From positions 1 through 64,000 of the forward strand of contig NZ_CAMPHV010000005.1 in the NCBI RefSeq assembly GCF_946886105.1: a stretch of DNA of 64,000 nt, in the 5' to 3' direction. A program made the position numbers and the translations under genes. The notes under the pieces were generated by a model. The model saw nothing but the letters and a program-made list of their open reading frames with translations. It was not told where the DNA came from and ran no database searches. This DNA is from an uncultured Pseudomonas sp. Lineage in GTDB: Bacteria > Pseudomonadota > Gammaproteobacteria > Pseudomonadales > Pseudomonadaceae. This document shows, in pieces, positions 12,513-21,961 of this stretch. How positions within the stretch are numbered: position 1 is the stretch's first letter; each line of letters opens with the position of its first letter.

Positions 12513-12686
12513 GGTGTCACTCCTTTCAATAAAAGCTCCAAGCAGCTCGTGCGAGCCACTTAGAGAAAACCGCGACCTAAGGGCCGCAGCACACACGGAG
12601 ACAGTCATCCCTGCAGTTCGCCCGCCCCATCCGTGGGCCGGGCAAGCGCGGCCCGGGCGCCGTAAACGGCTACCCGGGCCGTCGAC

Positions 12687-14075
<1,389 letters not shown>

Positions 14076-14280
14076 TTAAACGCAGTTCGCCATTAGGGCG
14101 CGTGGGCCGAGGAATTTCTTCGGAAGGTTGGCGCAGGGTTTTATCGGCGCATCGATTCGATACCGATGGCCTCTTCATAGATGACGCGTTTTCTACAGCG
14201 ACCCTGGCCACGACGAACAATTGGGCGGGTGAAACCCGCCATCAGGAGCACGGGCATAGATAGCAAGCCTTGCCGCTCTC

Positions 14281-14348
14281 GTAGCCCGGATGCAATCCGG
14301 GGAAAATCCTGCGTTTGGCCCATCGCTCCCGGATTGCATCCGGGCTAC
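14281..14348. repeat. Paired inverted repeat between aruC and the patatin gene
   Basis: Arms at 14281-14301 and 14328-14348 are reverse complements of the GTAGCCCGGATGCAATCCGG type. They match the pair at 5941-6009. The rest of the 13908-14360 spacer holds the aru regulatory region and no gene. Confidence 0.8.
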
Positions 14349-14360
14349 AAGGGCGCAGCG

Positions 14361-15563
14361 CTACGCCGGCTGCGCGACGACCTGCGCCATCGGCGCATGG
14401 GCCAGGCCGAGGAAATCGAGCAGTTCGGCTTTCTTGGCCATCGCATCCTGGTAGCCCAGTTCGATCAGTTCGTTGCAGTAGCCCGCCTCGAACAACAGGT
14501 AGCTGAGCACCCCCGCACCGCTTGCCCGGGTCGCACCCGGCCCGCGCAGGAACATGCGCAGCGCCGCCGGCAGCTCATGGCGATGGCGTGCGGCGATGTC
14601 TTCCAACGGCTGGCTCGGCGACACCACCAGCACCTCCACGGGCGCCAACCCCAGCCCACGCGGGTGCAGCTCGGCAGGAATCAAACGGCCCATGCGGTTG
14701 AGGCGTTCGAGCAATTCGATGTCGCCTTCCAGGCTGTCGATAAAGGTGCTGTTGAGCATGTGCCCGCTGATTTGCGCCAGGCTTGGCGGTTTGCCGGACT
14801 GCGCCCGCACCTGCAAGGTATTGGCTTGATCGCCGCGCGGATTACCGCTGACTCCGACCACCAGCACCCGCGAGGCGCCCAGGTGCAAGGCTGGGCTGAT
14901 CGGTGCGGATTGGCGCGTGGCGCCGTCGCCGAAATACTCGCGGTTGATTTTCACCGGCGGAAAGATCAGCGGAATCGAGGCGCTGGCCAATAGATGGTCG
15001 ACCGACAGTCGGGTCGGCACACCGACCCGGCGGTGGCGGAACCAGGGGTCGATGGTCGCCCGCCCCTGATAGAAGGTCACCGCCTGTCCCGACTCGTAGC
15101 CGAAGGCGGTCACCGCCACGGCCCGCAGCTGCCGATGACGCACCGCCGCGGCTATCCCGGACATATCCAGCTCGCGCTGCAGCAGCTCGCGCAGCGGCTG
15201 GCTGTCGAGCAGCGCCACCGGCACTTCGCTACCCAGGCCCAGCAAGCTGTGGCCGATAAAGCGGCTGGCTTGGCGCAGCACGCCGGGCCAATCGCTGCGG
15301 TACACCTGATGGGTGTGGAAACCCTGCCAGACCCGGGTCAGCCGGCGGATCGACTCGCTGAAATGCATCGCGCCGCACGCCAGGCCGACCGCATTGATCG
15401 CGCCGGCCGAGGTGCCAACTATCACCGGAAAGGGATTCTGCGCGGCATCCGGCAGCAGATCGGCAATCGCCGCCAGCACGCCCACCTGATAGGCCGCACG
15501 GGCACCGCCGCCGGACAGAATCAGTCCGGTGATCGGCTGTTGAGGGCTGTCGATCTGGGTCAT
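14361..15563 (-). CDS. Patatin-like phospholipase
   Basis: This 400-residue protein has the patatin catalytic signature. SGGGARAAYQ (17-26) is the oxyanion loop, GTSAG (50-54) gives nucleophile Ser52, and YFGDGATR near residue 212 supplies the dyad Asp. No signal peptide is evident, so it is probably cytoplasmic or membrane-peripheral and acts on phospholipid acyl chains. It is a stand-alone gene between the aru promoter and the htrB-like gene. Confidence 0.9.
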   Translation of the reverse strand: MTQIDSPQQPITGLILSGGGARAAYQVGVLAAIADLLPDAAQNPFPVIVGTSAGAINAVGLACGAMHFSESIRRLTRVWQGFHTHQVYRSDWPGVLRQASRFIGHSLLGLGSEVPVALLDSQPLRELLQRELDMSGIAAAVRHRQLRAVAVTAFGYESGQAVTFYQGRATIDPWFRHRRVGVPTRLSVDHLLASASIPLIFPPVKINREYFGDGATRQSAPISPALHLGASRVLVVGVSGNPRGDQANTLQVRAQSGKPPSLAQISGHMLNSTFIDSLEGDIELLERLNRMGRLIPAELHPRGLGLAPVEVLVVSPSQPLEDIAARHRHELPAALRMFLRGPGATRASGAGVLSYLLFEAGYCNELIELGYQDAMAKKAELLDFLGLAHAPMAQVVAQPA

Positions 15564-15680
15564 AAGCGGTGTCCGCAGTATTTATTCGAGTATAGAAGTC
15601 GCTGCGCAATCAGGCCCGACCGGGTTGGCGGACCGGCCTTAATCGGGATATCGGCCATACCGGCTGCTTTCAATAGCCGG

Positions 15681-16610
15681 TTAAACCCGCCGCTTCTTAT
15701 AAAGCTTGGCCTCGCCCGGCGGACGCGTCTTGAAACGCCGATGGGCCCAGAGGTACTGCTCGGGATGTTGGCGGATCGCCGTTTCTATCCATTGATTGAC
15801 GCGCAGGCAGTCGGCCTCTTCGCTCTCCCCGGGGAAATCCGCCAAGGGCGGATGCACGGTCAGGCGATAGCCCGAGCCATCGGCCAGGCGCTCCTGCGTG
15901 AAAGGAATCACCCGCGCCTTGCCCAAACGGGCGAATTTGCTGGTGGCGGTCACGGTCGCTGCGGGCACTCCGAACAGCGGCACGAAAATACTGCGCTGGG
16001 CGCCATAGTCCTGATCCGGCGCGTACCAGATCACCCCGCCGGCGCGCAGCAGCTTGAGCATGCCGCGCACATCGTCGCGCTCGATCACCCCCAGCAGACG
16101 CTGCTCGCGGCCGCACCGCTGGACATAGTCGAACAGCGGATTTTTGTGCGGGCGGTACATGCCGTACATGTCCTGCTGCATGCCGAGCAGCCCGCCGCCC
16201 ATTTCCAGGGTGGTGAAGTGCATGGCCATCAGCAGCACGCCTTGGCCCTCGGCCTCGGCCTGGCGGATGTGTTCGAGCCCTTCGATCTGCCCCAGCTTGC
16301 GCAAACGCGCGGCCGGCCACCACCAACTGATCGCCATCTCGAAAAAGGTCATCCCGGTCGATGCGAAATTCTCCCGCAGCAACTGCTCGCGCTCGCTCAC
16401 CGGCAGCTCCGGGAAACACAGCTCCAGGTTGCGCGCGGCAATCTTGCGCCGCGAACCGGCGCAGCGATACATCACCGCGCCGAGCCCGCGCCCCAGACGC
16501 ATCAACAGCGGATAGGGCAATTGCGCCAACAGCCACAACAGGCCGAGGCCCAGCCACAACAGCCAGTAACGCGGGTGCAGGAAGGCGGCTTGAAAGACGG
16601 GACGATTCAT
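15681..16610 (-). CDS. htrB: Lipid A secondary (late) acyltransferase, HtrB/LpxL family
   Basis: This 309-residue inner-membrane acyltransferase has an N-terminal membrane segment (WLLWLGLGLLWLLAQLP) and the HX4E catalytic motif in AMHFTTLEMGG. The family adds a secondary lauroyl or similar chain to lipid A precursors. I chose the start MNRPVFQAAF at 16610; the frame is open much further but only as antisense to minC. An htrB-type gene divergent from minC matches the P. aeruginosa arrangement. The site of acylation is inferred, not shown. Confidence 0.9.
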   Translation of the reverse strand: MNRPVFQAAFLHPRYWLLWLGLGLLWLLAQLPYPLLMRLGRGLGAVMYRCAGSRRKIAARNLELCFPELPVSEREQLLRENFASTGMTFFEMAISWWWPAARLRKLGQIEGLEHIRQAEAEGQGVLLMAMHFTTLEMGGGLLGMQQDMYGMYRPHKNPLFDYVQRCGREQRLLGVIERDDVRGMLKLLRAGGVIWYAPDQDYGAQRSIFVPLFGVPAATVTATSKFARLGKARVIPFTQERLADGSGYRLTVHPPLADFPGESEEADCLRVNQWIETAIRQHPEQYLWAHRRFKTRPPGEAKLYKKRRV

Positions 16611-16758
16611 CAAGGGGTCCGGGCAGATCGTAAAGCGCGGCATTCTATCAGGACTTCGCCGCCGTCTCGCTTGGGCCGCGTCAACTTGCGGGCGGGCGAC
16701 GTTCTCGCTATAAGTCCGACTTATTTTATTCAGCCGCCAAGGCCGCCCCAGACAGACC

Positions 16759-17493
16759 ATGAGCCAAGCCGACCTCCTCGACCAAGACCCCGTATTCCAG
16801 TTAAAAGGCAGCATGCTGGCCATCACCGTGATGGAACTGGCGCATAACGACCTCGCGCGCCTCGACCAGCAGTTGGCCGCGAAAGTCGCCCAGGCGCCGA
16901 ATTTCTTCAGCAACACCCCGCTGGTGCTGGCCCTGGACAAGCTGCCGGAAGGCGAAGGCGCCCTCGACCTCGCCGCGCTGATGGCCGTGTGCCGCAGCCA
17001 TGGCCTGCGCACCCTGGCGGTACGCGCCAACCGCGAAGACGACATCAACGCCGCCAGCGCCCTCGACTTGCCGGTGTTGCCGCCCTCCGGCGCGCGCGAA
17101 CGCCCGCTCGAGCCGAGCGACGGCGCTGCAAAAAAACCGGAAAAACCGGCCGAACCCGAACTGCGGCCGAGCAAGGTGGTCACCAGCCCGGTGCGCGGCG
17201 GCCAGCAGATCTATGCCCAAGGTGGCGACCTGATCGTCCTGGCGCCGGTCAGTGCCGGCGCGGAACTTCTCGCCGACGGCAATATCCATGTTTACGCACC
17301 GATGCGCGGCCGGGCGCTGGCCGGCATCAAAGGCAATGGTTCGGCGCGGATTTTCTGCCAACAAATGGGCGCCGAACTATTGTCTATCGCCGGGCATTAC
17401 AAGACTGCCGAAGACCTGCGCCGCGACCCGCTCTGGGGGGAGTCGGTGCATGTCAGCCTGTCGGGTGACGTGTTGAACATCACCCGCCTTTAA
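16759..17493 (+). CDS. minC: Septum site-determining protein MinC
   Basis: This 244-residue inhibitor of FtsZ polymerisation keeps division at mid-cell. An N-terminal FtsZ-binding domain (about 1-105) and a C-terminal beta-helix that binds MinD (about 135-244, with [21 protein letters not shown]) are joined by a Pro/Lys/Glu-rich linker. The C-terminal helix motif [15 protein letters not shown] is typical. It leads a minCDE operon. Confidence 0.96.
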   Translation: MSQADLLDQDPVFQLKGSMLAITVMELAHNDLARLDQQLAAKVAQAPNFFSNTPLVLALDKLPEGEGALDLAALMAVCRSHGLRTLAVRANREDDINAASALDLPVLPPSGARERPLEPSDGAAKKPEKPAEPELRPSKVVTSPVRGGQQIYAQGGDLIVLAPVSAGAELLADGNIHVYAPMRGRALAGIKGNGSARIFCQQMGAELLSIAGHYKTAEDLRRDPLWGESVHVSLSGDVLNITRL

Positions 17494-17596
17494 CGGATAC
17501 TGCCGCCACTTTTAGGGACACAAAAACAGGGCATTTGGAATGCCTCTCTCGGCTGCGAATTCCCGCGTTATTTTCATATTTTATGGGTGAACCACC

Positions 17597-18412
17597 TTGG
17601 CCAAGATCCTCGTAGTCACTTCCGGCAAGGGTGGCGTCGGTAAAACCACCACCAGCGCCGCCATCGGTACCGGTCTCGCCCTGCGCGGCCACAAGACAGT
17701 CATCGTCGACTTCGACGTCGGCCTGCGTAACCTCGATCTGATCATGGGCTGCGAGCGCCGCGTGGTGTACGACTTCGTCAACGTGGTCAACGGCGAAGCC
17801 ACGCTGAAGCAGGCGTTGATCAAAGACAAGCGCCTGGAAAACCTCTACGTACTGGCCGCCAGCCAAACCCGCGACAAAGACGCGCTGACCGAAGAAGGCG
17901 TGGAAAAGGTCATCGAGGAACTGCGTGCGGACTTCGAATACGTGGTCTGCGACTCGCCGGCCGGTATCGAGAAAGGCGCCCACTTGGCGATGTACTTCGC
18001 CGATGAGGCGATTGTCGTGACCAACCCGGAAGTCTCCTCGGTACGCGACTCCGACCGCATGCTCGGCCTGCTGGCGAGCAAATCGCGCCGCGCGGTGAAA
18101 GGCGAAGAGCCGATCAAGGAACACCTGCTGCTGACCCGTTACAACCCCGAGCGCGTGACCCGCGGCGAAATGCTCGGCGTGGAAGACGTCGAAGAAATCC
18201 TCGCCATCCGCCTGCTCGGCGTCATCCCGGAATCGCAAGCCGTGCTCAAAGCCTCGAACCAGGGCGTGCCGGTGATCCTCGACGACCAGAGCGATGCCGG
18301 CCAGGCGTACAGCGATGCCGTCGACCGCCTGCTCGGCAAGGAAGTGGCGCACCGCTTCCTCGACGTGCAGAAGAAAGGACTCATGCAACGCCTGTTTGGA
18401 GGTCGTGAATGA
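17597..18412 (+). CDS. minD: Septum site-determining ATPase MinD
   Basis: This 271-residue ParA/MinD ATPase has the deviant Walker A KGGVGKTT at residues 11-18. A C-terminal amphipathic membrane-targeting helix ([11 protein letters not shown]) follows. It recruits MinC to the membrane and oscillates under MinE. The start codon is TTG at 17597, which gives the conserved [14 protein letters not shown]-terminus. The stop overlaps the minE start by four bases. Confidence 0.97.
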   Translation: MAKILVVTSGKGGVGKTTTSAAIGTGLALRGHKTVIVDFDVGLRNLDLIMGCERRVVYDFVNVVNGEATLKQALIKDKRLENLYVLAASQTRDKDALTEEGVEKVIEELRADFEYVVCDSPAGIEKGAHLAMYFADEAIVVTNPEVSSVRDSDRMLGLLASKSRRAVKGEEPIKEHLLLTRYNPERVTRGEMLGVEDVEEILAIRLLGVIPESQAVLKASNQGVPVILDDQSDAGQAYSDAVDRLLGKEVAHRFLDVQKKGLMQRLFGGRE

Positions 18413-18663
18413 ATATTTTTGACTTCTTTCGCGAACGCAAGAAAGAAACCACTGCGTCCATTGCGAAAGAGCGTCTGCAGATCATCGTCGCCCACGAGCG
18501 CGGCCAGCGCAGCCAGCCGGACTACCTGCCGGCCCTGCAGCAGGAATTGGTCGAAGTGATCCGCAAGTACGTCAATATCGACTCGGATCAGGTCCAGGTC
18601 GCGCTGGAGAATCAGGGCAGCTGTTCCATTCTGGAACTCAATATCACCCTGCCGGATCGTTGA
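18409..18663 (+). CDS. minE: Cell division topological specificity factor MinE
   Basis: This 84-residue protein begins with an N-terminal membrane/MinD-interacting segment ([12 protein letters not shown]). A dimerisation domain follows, ending in [12 protein letters not shown]. It stimulates MinD ATPase and drives pole-to-pole oscillation. Its ATG overlaps the minD stop (ATGA), indicating translational coupling. Confidence 0.96.
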   Translation: MNIFDFFRERKKETTASIAKERLQIIVAHERGQRSQPDYLPALQQELVEVIRKYVNIDSDQVQVALENQGSCSILELNITLPDR

Positions 18664-18691
18664 TCCGTAGACGCAGGCGAAACCTGACTAG

Positions 18692-18720
18692 ATGGCGGCC
18701 TTAAGGGCCGCCATTTTATT
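18692..18720 (+). terminator. Rho-independent terminator after minE
   Basis: A 9-bp stem (18692-18700 with 18706-18714) on a 5-base loop is followed by TTTATT. It lies 28 bases after the minE stop. Confidence 0.85.
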
Positions 18721-18738
18721 CCAGCAGTACAACGCCTT

Positions 18739-18947
18739 TGTAGGAGCCAGCTTGCTGGCGATCCCCTAACAGGCCGTTGAAAAACTACCTGCGTTGGCAA
18801 TACTGCGTTAAAAACGGCCTCGGAATGCTCATTTACAGCCAGTAAACTCAGCTTCCTCGACCATTTTTGCCTTGTCTTGCCTGCCTCGCCTACATTTTTC
18901 AACGGCCCGCTAAGCGCAAAAACATCGCCAGCAAGCTGGCTCCTACA
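18739..18947. repeat. MITE-like element nested inside a perfect 24-bp inverted repeat
   Basis: A 24-base arm at 18739-18762 is exactly complementary to 18924-18947 (TGTAGGAGCCAGCTTGC...). Between them, about 18767-18912 is an element whose own ends are inverted (AGGCCGTTGAAAAA / TTTTTCAACGGCCC). A related, partly diverged element lies in opposite orientation at 44150-44240. No protein is encoded. Confidence 0.7.
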
Positions 18948-18976
18948 GTTAACTGCCGCCCCACCAAAGAATTCCC

Positions 18977-19612
18977 ATGCCCCTCAGCCAAGTAGAAATC
19001 CTCCACCAGGACGCCGCCCTGCTGGTGATCAACAAGCCCACCCTGCTGCTTTCGGTGCCCGGTCGCGCCGAGGACAACAAGGATTGCCTGGTCACCCGCC
19101 TGCAGGAAAACGGCTACCCGGAAGCGCGCATCGTCCATCGCCTGGACTGGGAAACCTCGGGGATCATCGTCCTGGCCCGCGACCCGGACAGCCACCGCGA
19201 ACTCTCGCGGCAGTTCCACGACCGCGAAACCGAGAAAGCCTATACCGCGCTGTGCTGGGGCCAACCGCAGCAGGACAGCGGCAGCATCGACCTGCCGCTG
19301 CGCTACGATCCGCCGACCAAGCCGCGCCACGTGGTCGACCACGAGCTGGGCAAACACGCCCTGACCCATTGGCGCATCCTCGAGCGTTGCGGCGACTATT
19401 GCCGGGTCGAGCTGACGCCAATCACCGGCCGCTCGCATCAGTTGCGCGTACATATGTTATCCATCGGCCACCCGCTGCTCGGCGACGGCCTCTACGCCCA
19501 CGAACAAGCCCTCGCCGCCTACCCGCGCCTGTGCCTGCACGCCAGCATGCTCGCCCTGACCCACCCGCAAACCGGCGAACGCCTGCGCTTCGAGTGCCCG
19601 GCACCGTTCTAA
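18977..19612 (+). CDS. rluA: Dual-specificity rRNA/tRNA pseudouridine synthase RluA
   Basis: This 211-residue synthase has the RluA-family signature HRLDWETSG (54-62) with catalytic Asp57. Short length without an S4 domain fits RluA itself, which modifies 23S rRNA U746 and U32 of several tRNAs. GRSHQLRVHM is the second family motif. A position downstream of minE is conserved in pseudomonads, though here the minE terminator and a repeat lie between. Confidence 0.92.
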   Translation: MPLSQVEILHQDAALLVINKPTLLLSVPGRAEDNKDCLVTRLQENGYPEARIVHRLDWETSGIIVLARDPDSHRELSRQFHDRETEKAYTALCWGQPQQDSGSIDLPLRYDPPTKPRHVVDHELGKHALTHWRILERCGDYCRVELTPITGRSHQLRVHMLSIGHPLLGDGLYAHEQALAAYPRLCLHASMLALTHPQTGERLRFECPAPF

Positions 19613-19792
19613 GCCGCGCCCACGACATCGTAGGGCGGACATGCCGAAGCCTTGTCCGCCACTGCGCCGCCCGCGATGGACAAGGCTTCGCTATCTCCAC
19701 CCTATAAAAGCACGTCTCGTAGCCCCTCCATTGATCGTCCCCACGTCGAGGCGTCGAACCGGCCACCTGGGAACGATCAAAGTCACTCAATG

Positions 19793-19863
19793 GTAGCCCG
19801 GGTCGAGCGAAGCGATACCCGGGTATCGGCGCCCTGGGTATCGCTGCGCTCAACCCAGGCTAC
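19793..19863. repeat. Palindromic repeat pair between rluA and the sHsp operon
   Basis: Arms GTAGCCCGGGTCGAGCGAAG at 19793 and its imperfect reverse complement ending 19863 form a long hairpin. The rest of the 19613-20025 spacer has fragments of other REP types (for example near 19729-19760) and the sHsp promoter, but no gene. Confidence 0.7.
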
Positions 19864-19916
19864 GTGCTGCCTATTCCACATCGATATAAATCATTCGATA
19901 ACGTTCTTACCCCTCC

Positions 19917-19947
19917 CCCTTGAAGCCGCTCAAGGCCACCGACATAT
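19917..19947 (+). promoter_or_regulatory. Sigma-32 (heat-shock) type promoter for the sHsp operon
   Basis: CCCTTGAA at 19917-19924 matches the sigma-32 -35 element. CCGACATAT at 19939-19947 is close to the CCCCATnT -10 element, after a 14-base spacer. It lies about 80 bases upstream of the first small heat-shock gene. This is a match by eye. Confidence 0.65.
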
Positions 19948-20025
19948 TCTCGCTAACGGCGCGCTAAGGCCCGCCCTTGAGCGCCGCAAACAACTTCCAG
20001 ATCATCTCAGCAGAGGAGGTTTGCG

Positions 20026-20481
20026 ATGTACGAGTCCCTATTCAGCTTTCCCGGCGGCTTGCTCGCCGAGTTCGAGCGCTTGCAGCGCGAGTTGCAGCAA
20101 GAATTCAGCAGCCTTGGCCGCCCCGGCAGTATCCGCGCCCTGACCAGCGGCGCCTTCCCGGCGCTCAATGTCGGTAGCACGCCGACCAGCATCGAAGTCT
20201 ACGCATTCGCCCCAGGCGTCGATCCGGCCAGCCTCGATATCCAGATCGACCAAGGTTTGCTGTCGATCAGCGGCGAGCGCACCAGCGCCGAACCGCAAAA
20301 CGACAAGGACACCCTCTCGATCTACGCCAACGAGCGCTTCAACGGGCGCTTCAAGCGCACCGTCAACCTGTCCAAGGATATCGACCCGGACAAGGTCACT
20401 GCGCAGTACCGCAACGGCGTGCTGCATATCAGCGTGGCGCGCCAGGAATCGGCGCAGCCCAAGCGCATCACCATTCAATGA
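20026..20481 (+). CDS. Hsp20/alpha-crystallin small heat-shock protein (1 of 3)
   Basis: This 151-residue ATP-independent holdase has an N-terminal region of about 45 residues and an alpha-crystallin domain. The conserved A-x-x-x-x-GVL motif is AQYRNGVLHI, and a short C-terminal extension contains an I-T-I-type motif. A strong ribosome binding site (GAGGAGG) precedes the ATG. It is first of three tandem sHsp genes 24 and 61 bases apart, apparently one operon under a sigma-32-like promoter. Confidence 0.93.
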   Translation: MYESLFSFPGGLLAEFERLQRELQQEFSSLGRPGSIRALTSGAFPALNVGSTPTSIEVYAFAPGVDPASLDIQIDQGLLSISGERTSAEPQNDKDTLSIYANERFNGRFKRTVNLSKDIDPDKVTAQYRNGVLHISVARQESAQPKRITIQ

Positions 20482-20505
20482 GATTGCTCCCAGGAGGAAC
20501 TTGCC

Positions 20506-20883
20506 ATGACCGACAAACCAGTCGCCAAACGCAACGAACGCCCGGAAGAGATCCAGGCGCTGTTGCCGCAAGTGGATGTGTACGAGAACAAGGACGGCAT
20601 CCTGTTGGTCGCCGACCTGCCCGGCGTGCCCAAGGACAAGCTCGAACTGCGGGTCGACAACGACACCTTGCTGATCGAGGCCGATATCGTCCAGGACACC
20701 CCGGAGAACATGGACGCGGCCTATGCCGAAGTGCGCCTGTCGCGCTATCGCCGCGCGTTCAGCCTGAGCAGCGAGCTGGACAGCAGCAAGATCGACGCGC
20801 AGCTGCGCGACGGCGTGCTCAATCTGCGGATTCCCAAACACCCGCATGCGCAACCGCGCCGGATCGAAGTCAAAGTCGCCTGA
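20506..20883 (+). CDS. Hsp20/alpha-crystallin small heat-shock protein (2 of 3)
   Basis: This 125-residue protein is almost only an alpha-crystallin domain (about 25-125), with motif AQLRDGVLNLRIPK and a short polar N-terminus. Lacking the long N-terminal arm and the IxI tail, it may work as a partner of the flanking sHsps rather than as a large oligomer on its own; that is inference. AGGAGG lies just upstream. Confidence 0.92.
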   Translation: MTDKPVAKRNERPEEIQALLPQVDVYENKDGILLVADLPGVPKDKLELRVDNDTLLIEADIVQDTPENMDAAYAEVRLSRYRRAFSLSSELDSSKIDAQLRDGVLNLRIPKHPHAQPRRIEVKVA

Positions 20884-20944
20884 AACCGTTGAGCGGTCGC
20901 GTCGACTTGGTGGATGCGACCGCTCCACCCCGGAGAACACCGCT

Positions 20945-21436
20945 ATGGAAAAACTCAATGAACTGAAACAGGGGCTGGAGGATACCTGGCACTCGCTCAG
21001 CGAAGGCTGGCGTCAGTTGCGCGAGCGCACCAGCGGCACCCTGACCCGCTTTACCCCGAGCAATGACAAAACGCCGGAGCAGTCCGCCGATTTCCCCTCG
21101 GCGAACTGGGCGCTGCTGGCCGGGGATGTGTTCGAGGACGACGACAAGTTCACCGTGCGCCTCGAAGTACCCGGCCTGGACAAGAATCAGCTCGATATCG
21201 AAGTGCGCAACGACATGTTGATCGTGCGCGGCGAAAAGCGCTCCGAACAGGAAACCAGCAACGGCCAGTACCGGGTGCGCCAGTGCGCCTTCGGCAGTTT
21301 TCACCGCAGCATTCCGCTGCCGCTGCCGGTGCTCGCCGATAAGGCATCGGCCAGCTACCGCCATGGCGTATTGCGCATCGAACTGCCGAAAGCCGAACGC
21401 ACCAGCGGCCGGCGTATCGAAGTGCACGGCGAATAA
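20945..21436 (+). CDS. Hsp20/alpha-crystallin small heat-shock protein (3 of 3)
   Basis: This 163-residue protein has an N-terminal helical arm rich in Trp and Arg (MEKLNELKQGLEDTWHSL) and an alpha-crystallin domain at about 55-160. The motif is ASYRHGVLRIELPK. I chose the ATG at 20945; the frame is open upstream only over the end of the preceding gene. The three paralogues are clearly diverged, so the triplication is old or assembled. Confidence 0.92.
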   Translation: MEKLNELKQGLEDTWHSLSEGWRQLRERTSGTLTRFTPSNDKTPEQSADFPSANWALLAGDVFEDDDKFTVRLEVPGLDKNQLDIEVRNDMLIVRGEKRSEQETSNGQYRVRQCAFGSFHRSIPLPLPVLADKASASYRHGVLRIELPKAERTSGRRIEVHGE

Positions 21437-21450
21437 GGCAGGGATTGCAA

Positions 21451-21957
21451 AGCCGCCGCATCGTAGGTTGGCGTTAGCGGCGACTGTCACGGTTCAAGCA
21501 GCAACATCGCCATCGACCGCCGCGTAACCCAACAACGGCACCGCGTAGACATCCTGTCGGGTTACGCGGCGTTCATTTACGGTGCTGCGACAATTAATGT
21601 GGCTCGCCGCTAACCCGACCTACCGGGCTGGGCTGGCACATATTCGGGCCGCGGCATCGTAGGTTGGCGTTAGCGGCGCTATCGCGGTGCAAGCAGCAAC
21701 ATCGTCATCGACCGCCGCGTACCCCAACAATGGCACCGCCTGGACATCCTGCCGGGCTGGGCTGGCACATATTCGAGCCGCGGCACCGTAGGTTGGCGTT
21801 AGCGGCGACTATCGCGGTTTAAGCAATAACATCGCCATCGACCGCCGCGTAACCCAACAATGGCACCGCGTAGACATCCTGCCGGGTTACGCGGCGCTCA
21901 TTTACGGTGTTGCGACCATTAATGTGGATCGCCGCTAACCCGACCTACAGGAGCTGC
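21451..21957. repeat. Three tandem copies of a 130-200 bp palindromic intergenic repeat
   Basis: Units begin CGTAGGTTGGCGTTAGCGGC at 21462, 21658 and 21787, and full units end GCCGCTAACCCGACCTAC. The first period is 196 bases and the second 129. The middle copy lacks about 67 internal bases between two CGGG microhomologies. Each full unit has inverted ends. It fills the space between the sHsp operon and the convergent sensor kinase gene and contains no gene. Confidence 0.85.
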
Positions 21958-21961
21958 TACA

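Noticed and set aside
15681..17183. Extending the htrB-like gene to 500 residues
   Set aside because: The added N-terminal residues are antisense to minC; the family starts at MNRPVFQAAF.
21451..21957. Possible CRISPR array
   Set aside because: Only three long units of unequal length with inverted ends and no unique spacers, and no cas genes nearby.
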